DNA from: Flavobacterium sp.
Lineage (GTDB): Bacteria; Bacteroidota; Bacteroidia; Flavobacteriales; Flavobacteriaceae
NCBI GenBank assembly: GCA_023253295.1
Contig: JALRGZ010000247.1
Location: 1-9,300, forward strand
Reading direction: 5' to 3'
DNA length: 9,300 bases
A program made the position numbers and the translations under genes. The notes beneath the pieces were generated by a model, which did not search any database, had not been told where the DNA came from, and saw only the letters and a program-made list of their open reading frames with translations. Positions 5,084 through 9,300 of this stretch are shown piece by piece (the first letter of the stretch is position 1; each line of letters begins with the position of its first letter).

Positions 5084-5683
5084 ATGATATTTTATGCACT
5101 GGATTTAATAGGAACCTTTTCTTTTGCTATAAGTGGGGCAACAGCAACCTCAAAAAAGGAATTTGATTTATTTGGAATCACTTTTTTAGCATTTGTAACA
5201 GGCATAGGAGGAGGATCGGTTAGGGATATGTTTTTAGGAAAATTACCTGTAGCCTGGCTCAATGATATCAATTATCTTTTAGTAATTCTTCTAGGTGTAT
5301 TGGTTACAATTGTGTTTAAAAAAGTGGTTTTGCGATTGCGAAAAACATTGTTCCTTTTTGATGCCATTGGAATAGGAATTTGTACCATTATTGGTTTGAA
5401 GAAAGCACTGGATTTGGGTATTCATCCCATTTTAGCTTGTATCATGGGACTTTTTTCAGCAGTATTGGGAGGAGTGATTCGGGATACACTTTCTAATGAA
5501 GTACCTTTGATTTTTAAAAAAGAAATCTATGCTACAGCTTGTTTGATTGGTGCTTTGGTATATATTATTCTTAGAAACTTTCAAGTTCAGGATGACTTCT
5601 TAAATGTTATTACCGTATCCATCATCATTGCTATTCGGGTTATAAGCGTAAAATACAATTTATCGCTTCCAAAGTATAGATAA
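5084..5683 (+). CDS. UPF0126/TRIC family membrane protein, possible glycine transporter
   Basis: This 199-residue inner-membrane protein consists of two repeated UPF0126 domains, each of about three transmembrane helices. The signature motif occurs twice: GIGGGSVRDMFLG (residues 40-52) and VLGGVIRDTLSNEVP (127-141). A seventh hydrophobic segment lies near 175-188, which fits the seven-helix trimeric intracellular cation channel (TRIC) fold. Bacterial members have been described both as cation channels and, from mutant fitness work, as glycine-related transporters; which applies here cannot be told from sequence. It begins 47 bp after kbl on the same strand, with no terminator between. A TAGCTTTG (5045-5052) could give it an extra promoter, though no -33 element is visible. 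Position after a glycine-forming pathway favours glycine movement, as inference. Confidence 0.92.
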   Translation: MIFYALDLIGTFSFAISGATATSKKEFDLFGITFLAFVTGIGGGSVRDMFLGKLPVAWLNDINYLLVILLGVLVTIVFKKVVLRLRKTLFLFDAIGIGICTIIGLKKALDLGIHPILACIMGLFSAVLGGVIRDTLSNEVPLIFKKEIYATACLIGALVYIILRNFQVQDDFLNVITVSIIIAIRVISVKYNLSLPKYR

Positions 5684-5706
5684 CTTTTTTAAGAGTTATA
5701 AAAACA

Positions 5707-5742
5707 GAAAAACCGTCTTATTTCAGAATGAGACGGTTTTTT
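5707..5742. terminator. Bidirectional intrinsic terminator between the threonine operon and gpsA
   Basis: A 15-bp stem (5708-5722 with 5727-5741, one G-T pair) closes on the tetraloop TCAG. The A-run on one side and T-run on the other (AAAAACCGTCT...AGACGGTTTTTT) allow termination for both convergent transcripts. Confidence 0.93.
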
Positions 5743-5760
5743 ATCGTTTTGATGAATTGT

Positions 5761-6756
5761 TTAATCCAGTTTTTCAGTCAGTTTTTTGAAAACCGTTTTA
5801 GCATTTTTGCCTTCGTATAAAACATCGTAAACTGCGTCTATAATAGGTGTTTTAGCCCCATAACTTTGGTTAAGTTTAAAAGCACTTTTAGTAGCATAAT
5901 AACCTTCGGCAACCATACTCATTTCCATCATGGCGCTCTTTACAGTATAACCTTTGCCAATCATATTTCCGAACATTCTGTTTCTTGAAAAAACCGAATA
6001 ACCTGTAACTAATAAATCGCCCAAATAAGCCGAATCATTGATGTTACGTTTCATTTTGTGTACTTTTTTGATGAATTTTTTCATCTCTCGAATCGCATTA
6101 CTCATCAATACCGATTGGAAATTATCACCATAACCTAAACCATGGGCAATACCGGCTGCGATAGAATAAATGTTTTTAAGCATGGCAGCATATTCAGTAC
6201 CGATGATATCATCTGTAATCTTGGTTTTTATGTAGTTTCCAGATAAATTTTTGGATACATTTTTTGCTTTTTCAGGGTCACCACAAGCGATAGTTAGGTA
6301 AGATAAACGTTCCAAAGCTACTTCTTCGGCGTGACATGGTCCTGTAATTACTCCGATATTATAATATGGAATATCATATTGAAAGTGAAAATGTTCCCCC
6401 ACAATCAAACTGGTTTCAGGAACAATTCCTTTGATGGCAGAGAAAATGATTTTATCTTTAAGAGGAACAGTTAGTTTTTGCAATTCGGCATCTAAAAATG
6501 CAGAGGGAATGGCGAAAATGAGATAGTCAGCATAAGCAACAGCCTCATTGATATCGTTTGTTAAAAGTAGTTTTGTAGTGTCAAATTCTACTGAGCTTAG
6601 GTAGTTAGGATTGTGTTTGAAGTTTTTCATGTGTTCTATTGCTGATTCATTACGCATATACCATGAAACTTCAGCCAGATTTACGCAAAGCATCTTCGTA
6701 ATAGCCGTTGCCCAACTTCCACCACCAATTACTGCAAACTTTATATTTTGACTCAT
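5761..6756 (-). CDS. gpsA: Glycerol-3-phosphate dehydrogenase [NAD(P)+]
   Basis: This enzyme reduces dihydroxyacetone phosphate to sn-glycerol-3-phosphate, the backbone of membrane phospholipids, in the cytoplasm. The 331 residues match the usual GpsA length. The N-terminal Rossmann motif is VIGGGSWATA (residues 9-18); the alanine at the last position of GxGxxG (G13-S-W-A16) replaces the more common glycine. IFSAIKGI holds active-site Lys109 and ITGPCHAEEVA is at 137-147. The catalytic helix TEYAAMLKNIYSIAAGIAHG holds Lys194. GDLLVTGYSVFSRNRMFG (246-263) supplies the phosphate-binding arginine. The frame is intact. It is monocistronic by appearance, with its own promoter 17 bp upstream and a shared terminator downstream. 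It has no evident functional link to the threonine genes. Confidence 0.97.
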   Translation of the reverse strand: MSQNIKFAVIGGGSWATAITKMLCVNLAEVSWYMRNESAIEHMKNFKHNPNYLSSVEFDTTKLLLTNDINEAVAYADYLIFAIPSAFLDAELQKLTVPLKDKIIFSAIKGIVPETSLIVGEHFHFQYDIPYYNIGVITGPCHAEEVALERLSYLTIACGDPEKAKNVSKNLSGNYIKTKITDDIIGTEYAAMLKNIYSIAAGIAHGLGYGDNFQSVLMSNAIREMKKFIKKVHKMKRNINDSAYLGDLLVTGYSVFSRNRMFGNMIGKGYTVKSAMMEMSMVAEGYYATKSAFKLNQSYGAKTPIIDAVYDVLYEGKNAKTVFKKLTEKLD

Positions 6757-6772
6757 TTTTTTAAAATTTGAC

Positions 6773-6804
6773 CAAAAGTACTTAAAAATCTAGTAATGAA
6801 GCAA
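6773..6804 (-). promoter_or_regulatory. Promoter of gpsA
   Basis: On the minus strand TTG (6804-6802), a 21-bp spacer and TACTTTTG (6780-6773) match the Bacteroidota pattern. The start of transcription would fall near 6767, about 10 bases before the gpsA ATG. Confidence 0.55.
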
Positions 6805-6962
6805 GGTTAATCTATTTAGTCTAAAATTGAAAAAAATATTTTTAAAAAATTTAGATGTTTTATACAATAAAAAGCAGATGTTTTTAGTTGTAACTTTCTA
6901 GTTATTAGAATTTTGAATTTTAGTATGGTTAGAGTTAGTTAATTTAGTTTTGGTTTTATTGA
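6805..6962. other. AT-rich intergenic stretch without a gene
   Basis: The 264-bp gap between gpsA and the aldehyde reductase holds the gpsA promoter and a terminator. What remains is very AT-rich, with A- and T-tracts and a 12-bp palindrome AAAAATATTTTT near 6831-6842. A TAGTTTTG at 6945-6952 resembles a -7 box but no plus-strand gene follows. I see no RNA gene or small reading frame I can support here. Confidence 0.6.
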
Positions 6963-6995
6963 AAAGGCGTCTCAGAAAAAATCCAAGACGCCTTT
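6963..6995 (-). terminator. Terminator of the DJ-1/aldehyde reductase operon
   Basis: AAAGGCGTCT (6963-6972) pairs perfectly with AGACGCCTTT (6986-6995) across a 13-base loop. On the minus strand the stem ends in TTTT. It lies 26 bp beyond the stop codon of the aldehyde reductase gene. Confidence 0.8.
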
Positions 6996-7020
6996 GTGTT
7001 GATTTATTGTGAAAGTATTT

Positions 7021-8184
7021 TTAGTAACTCATTTCAACAATAGCTTTTACTTTGTCTAAAGTAACCTGTTGGTTTTCGCCTAAACCTTTCCAGCCTCTTT
7101 CATCAAAACGATTGATAATAAAATCAGCTGTTTTGGAATAATCATCAGTGTATTGTGATAATTTTGTATCCATTCCCATCTGGTGAAAAAAGGCAACAGT
7201 TTTGTTGATGGCTTCTTCAGCAATTTCTTCTTCTGTTCCTGACAAATTAAAAATGCGTTTTCCATATTGGGCTAGTTTTGCTTTTTTAGCTTCAAATAAT
7301 ACACGATATAAATTTGGACCAATAATAGCTAAAGTTCTGGCGTGATCAATTCCATATAAGGCTGTTAATTCGTGACCAATCATGTGTGTGGCCCAATCGC
7401 TTGGCACTCCTTTTTGGATTAATCCGTTTAAAGCCATAGTACATGACCACATAAAGTTAGATGCTAAGGCATAATCAGTTGGATTATCCACAACTTTTGG
7501 GCCAACTTCAATTAAGGTTTGCAAAATTCCTTCTGAAATTCGATCTTGTAAAAAGCCGTCGTGAGGATAAGTTAAATATTGTTCCATTACATGCGTATAG
7601 GCATCTACAACTCCGTTTTGTAATTGTCTTTTGGGTAAGGATTTAATTACTGTTGGATCACAAATCGAAAATTTTGGAAATAAAGCGCTTCCTCCCAAGG
7701 TTAATTTTTCCTGAGTGGCTGCAATTGTAACTACTGCTCCTGAGTTCATTTCTGAACCTGTTGCAGGTAGCGTAAGTACGGTTCCAAAAGGCACTACTTT
7801 TGCTCCTTCTTTAAATAAAATACGCTTTTGTAAAATTTCTATTGGATTACCTTCATAGTGTACTGCTGCCGAAACAAATTTAATACCATCAATTACAGAA
7901 CCTCCACCTACAGCAAGAATAAAATCGATATTTTGTTCTTTGATAATGGTTACAGCTTTCATCAAAGTTTCAAAATGAGGGTTGGGTTCAATACCTCCAA
8001 ATTCAACAATTTCATAACCTTTAAGATTGTTAATTACTTGTTGGTGAATTCCGTTTTTAAAAATACTTCCGCCTCCGTAAGCTAAAAGTATTTTAGTTCC
8101 TTGTGGAATTAGTGTGTTTAGTTTTTCTATTTGTCCATTTCCAAAAATCAATTGGGTAGGATTGTATAATTCGAAGTTTAACAT
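7021..8184 (-). CDS. yqhD: NADPH-dependent aldehyde reductase/alcohol dehydrogenase, YqhD type
   Basis: This iron-type (group III) alcohol dehydrogenase reduces toxic short-chain aldehydes, such as methylglyoxal, acrolein or butanal, to alcohols with NADPH. The 387-residue protein aligns with E. coli YqhD almost end to end: PTQLIFGNGQI, LLAYGGGSIFKNG (34-46, cofactor phosphate region), VEFGGIEPNPHFETLM, ILAVGGGSVIDGIKF (89-103), LTLPATGSEMNSGAVV (137-152), NGVVDAYTHVMEQY and SDWATHMIGHELTALYGIDHA. The four metal ligands Asp194, His198, His267 and His281 fall at the same residue numbers as in YqhD. Its start lies one base after the stop of the upstream DJ-1-family gene, so the two are certainly co-transcribed and probably translationally coupled. 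The name butanol dehydrogenase (BdhA) would be equally defensible; the physiological substrate is unknown. Confidence 0.95.
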   Translation of the reverse strand: MLNFELYNPTQLIFGNGQIEKLNTLIPQGTKILLAYGGGSIFKNGIHQQVINNLKGYEIVEFGGIEPNPHFETLMKAVTIIKEQNIDFILAVGGGSVIDGIKFVSAAVHYEGNPIEILQKRILFKEGAKVVPFGTVLTLPATGSEMNSGAVVTIAATQEKLTLGGSALFPKFSICDPTVIKSLPKRQLQNGVVDAYTHVMEQYLTYPHDGFLQDRISEGILQTLIEVGPKVVDNPTDYALASNFMWSCTMALNGLIQKGVPSDWATHMIGHELTALYGIDHARTLAIIGPNLYRVLFEAKKAKLAQYGKRIFNLSGTEEEIAEEAINKTVAFFHQMGMDTKLSQYTDDYSKTADFIINRFDERGWKGLGENQQVTLDKVKAIVEMSY

Positions 8185-8185
8185 T

Positions 8186-8950
8186 TTACTTTTTGTTGTT
8201 TAGTTGGTTTAATAATTTTTGAGCTACAAGTTTAGACGATGCAGGGTTTTGACCTGTAATCAATAATCCGTCTTCTACTGCATAAGGTTGCCAGTTTTCA
8301 GCTTTTGAATAAATGCCACCATTAGCCTGAAGTACTTCTTCTAATAAAAAAGGGACAATGTTAGTTAATCCTACTGCTGCTTCTTCAGCATTTGAAAATC
8401 CAGTTAGTTTTTTTCCTTTAACCAAATAATCATCTTTAATTTTTACATCTTTTAGAACCGCAGGAGCATGACATACAAAAGCTACGGGTTTATTATTGGT
8501 GTAAAATGATTCAATTAAACTAATGGAATGTCTGTCTTTGGTTAAATCCCATAAAGGGCCGTGACCACCCGGGTAAAAAACAGCATCATAATCCGATTCT
8601 TTTACGTTAGCTAATCTTAAAGTGTGTTTTAGTTTGTTTAATAGTTCAGTATCCTTGTCGAATCTTTTAGTGTCTTCTGTTGCCGAAGCTGGGTCGGCAC
8701 TTTTTGGGTCAATTGGTGGTTGTCCCCCAAGTGGAGTAGCGATGTCAATTTGGATTCCTTTATCGGCTAATTCATAATAAGGAGCGGCAAATTCTTCCGT
8801 CCAAAATCCTGTTTTTTCTCCTGTGTTTCCTAGTTTGTCATGACTGGTAACTACAAATAATACTTTTTTCATGTGTTCTTTATTTTGTGCAGTTGTGTGG
8901 AAGCAACTAATTGTTAAAACAATAAGTGATAGTAAAATTGATTTTTTCAT
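8186..8950 (-). CDS. DJ-1/PfpI family protein (Hsp31-like) with signal peptide
   Basis: This is a 254-residue member of the DJ-1/PfpI superfamily, closest in layout to Hsp31-type glyoxalase III or chaperone proteins, some of which turn methylglyoxal into lactate without a cofactor. The nucleophile elbow is AFVCHAPAVL with Cys160 and the adjacent His161. A conserved acidic residue sits in GFWTEEFAAPYY (Glu52/Glu53). VFYPGGHGPLWDL (125-137) supplies the oxyanion region. Unusual for the family, the first 22 residues (MKKSILLSLIVLTISCFHTTAQ) are a likely export signal with cleavage near TTA-Q; Cys16 makes a weak lipobox. A cytosolic form could start at Met27 (base 8872), where the family core begins MKKVLFVVTSHDKLGN. 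The first gene of the operon with the YqhD-type reductase, it is divergent from a LysR gene, so an aldehyde-stress role is plausible but inferred. Confidence 0.93.
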   Translation of the reverse strand: MKKSILLSLIVLTISCFHTTAQNKEHMKKVLFVVTSHDKLGNTGEKTGFWTEEFAAPYYELADKGIQIDIATPLGGQPPIDPKSADPASATEDTKRFDKDTELLNKLKHTLRLANVKESDYDAVFYPGGHGPLWDLTKDRHSISLIESFYTNNKPVAFVCHAPAVLKDVKIKDDYLVKGKKLTGFSNAEEAAVGLTNIVPFLLEEVLQANGGIYSKAENWQPYAVEDGLLITGQNPASSKLVAQKLLNQLNNKK

Positions 8951-8959
8951 ATTTGATTT

Positions 8960-9001
8960 TTATTAGTACAAATTTAGGACGGATATGTTATTAGTAAAAA
9001 T
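8960..9001. repeat. 14-bp direct repeat in the DJ-1/LysR intergenic region
   Basis: TTATTAGTACAAAT (8960-8973) and TTATTAGTAAAAAT (8988-9001) match at 13 of 14 positions, 28 bp apart. They lie between the divergent starts, and the first overlaps the DJ-1-side -7 box. They are candidate regulator binding sites. Confidence 0.5.
8969..8976 (-). promoter_or_regulatory. -7 box of the DJ-1/aldehyde reductase operon
   Basis: CAAATTTA on the plus strand is TAAATTTG on the minus strand, a match to TAnnTTTG 18 bp before the ATG. No TTTG is visible at the -33 position, which fits a promoter that needs an activator such as the adjacent LysR protein. Confidence 0.45.
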
Positions 9002-9018
9002 AATTTAAATTATGTTTG
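9000..9018 (+). promoter_or_regulatory. -7 box of the LysR gene with overlapping palindrome
   Basis: TATGTTTG (9011-9018) matches TAnnTTTG about 19 bp before the LysR start. A perfect 14-bp palindrome, ATAATTTAAATTAT (9000-9013), overlaps its left edge, as an autoregulatory site would. The all-AT content lowers its weight. Confidence 0.4.
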
Positions 9019-9037
9019 TGATAAATATATTTATATC

Positions 9038-9238
9038 ATGGTTAGTTTAGAATGGTATCGCACTTTTAAATCCGTTTATAAAAACGGTAATTTTTCTTTG
9101 GCGGCCAAAGAGCTATTTATTAGTCAACCCGCAGTAAGTCAGCAAATTTCTATGTTGGAGGCTCATGTGGGCTATAAATTATTCAACAGAAAATCCAAAG
9201 GCGATCCTCTTAAAAATTTCAATGAACCTAGGAGATAA
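9038..9238 (+). pseudogene. LysR-type regulator, truncated after the DNA-binding domain
   Basis: Residues 1-55 are a clear LysR N-terminal helix-turn-helix: MVSLEWYRTFKSVYKNGNFS, then LAAKELFISQPAVSQQISMLEAHVGYKLFNRKSKG. Full-length LysR regulators have about 290-300 residues, with an effector domain after a linker helix. Here the family pattern stops at Gly55 (base 9202) and eleven unrelated residues lead to a TAA at 9236-9238. In flavobacterial relatives I would expect a continuation like VEP(T)-(E/D)-YA after RKSKG, and none of the three forward frames after 9203 shows it. The gene is divergent from the DJ-1/YqhD operon and would be its natural regulator. The break may be an insertion or rearrangement, or a false join at the sequence end. 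If real, only a DNA-binding fragment would be made. Confidence 0.8.
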
Positions 9239-9300
9239 AATATTGGCAAGGCTATGTAAGCCGGCAGCTTGAATTTTTTAGGTCTTTGAGTCTTTTGATC
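9203..9300. other. Unassigned tail after the LysR break
   Basis: These 98 bases do not continue the LysR protein. On the plus strand all frames stop within a short distance. On the minus strand one frame is open across the whole tail and runs to a stop inside the LysR antisense (about 9172), so the tail could be the 3' end of a gene entering from the right. I do not recognise the peptide (it includes KKFKLPAYIALPIFYLLGS). Confidence 0.4.

Noticed and set aside
6945..6952. Plus-strand TAGTTTTG resembling a -7 promoter box
   Set aside because: No plus-strand gene or plausible small RNA follows before the antisense aldehyde reductase gene, and no -33 element was confirmed.
7080..7265. Minus-strand reading frame of 61 codons inside the aldehyde reductase gene
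   Set aside because: It is an out-of-frame shadow of the YqhD-type gene, whose own frame carries all catalytic motifs.
7461..7646. Plus-strand reading frame of 61 codons antisense to the aldehyde reductase gene
   Set aside because: Antisense shadow with no promoter, no recognisable domain and full overlap with a real gene.
7858..8085. Plus-strand reading frame of 75 codons antisense to the N-terminal part of the aldehyde reductase
   Set aside because: Antisense shadow with low-complexity composition and no supporting signal.
9172..9300. Minus-strand open frame across the tail as a separate gene
   Set aside because: It is only about 43 codons within the window, antisense to the LysR fragment at its end, and the peptide is not recognisable; it cannot be called without the sequence beyond 9300.

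Overview
The window looks like a chromosomal segment of a Flavobacterium-type member of the Bacteroidota. The reasons are the AT-rich sequence, several TAnnTTTG-type -7 promoter boxes, weak Shine-Dalgarno signals, the short-chain (GalE-like) form of threonine dehydrogenase, a lipoprotein signal of Bacteroidota style, and the dispersed motif GTCATTCCGA...GAGGAATCT that recurs beside a small GIY-YIG gene. The species cannot be named from the sequence alone.

Layout. 1-342 is the 3' third of pheS. It is followed by a cluster of short repeats, a small conserved-looking protein of unknown function (431-838) and a strong hairpin terminator (859-905). A putative lipoprotein (983-1570) comes next. From about 1661 to 2250 there are four copies, in alternating orientation, of a repeat of roughly 26-36 bp. 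The first two flank only about 60 bp. The last two flank a 104-residue GIY-YIG nuclease gene, so the block looks like a small REP-like or MITE-like unit with its own endonuclease.

2263-5683 is a threonine-catabolism module. A divergent Lrp/AsnC regulator faces tdh (L-threonine to 2-amino-3-oxobutyrate), and tdh overlaps kbl (2-amino-3-oxobutyrate plus CoA to glycine plus acetyl-CoA). Next comes a UPF0126/TRIC-family membrane protein, a family that has been linked to glycine transport. An inverted repeat between the regulator and tdh sits on the regulator's own probable -7 box and upstream of the tdh promoter, so it is a good candidate operator. A bidirectional terminator (5707-5742) closes this module against the convergent gpsA.

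5761-8950 is on the minus strand: gpsA (phospholipid precursor synthesis) with its own promoter, then a tight two-gene operon of a DJ-1/PfpI-family protein with a signal peptide followed one base later by a YqhD-type NADPH-dependent aldehyde reductase. Both families are associated with toxic aldehydes such as methylglyoxal. A divergent LysR-type regulator (9038-) would be their natural regulator. Its reading breaks off right after the DNA-binding domain at about 9203, and the last 98 bases do not continue the protein in any frame I can recognise. This means a disrupted gene, an insertion boundary or an assembly join.

The points most worth a second look are the repeat-flanked GIY-YIG unit, the perfect 26-bp palindrome inside tdh, the candidate Lrp operator, and the broken LysR gene.
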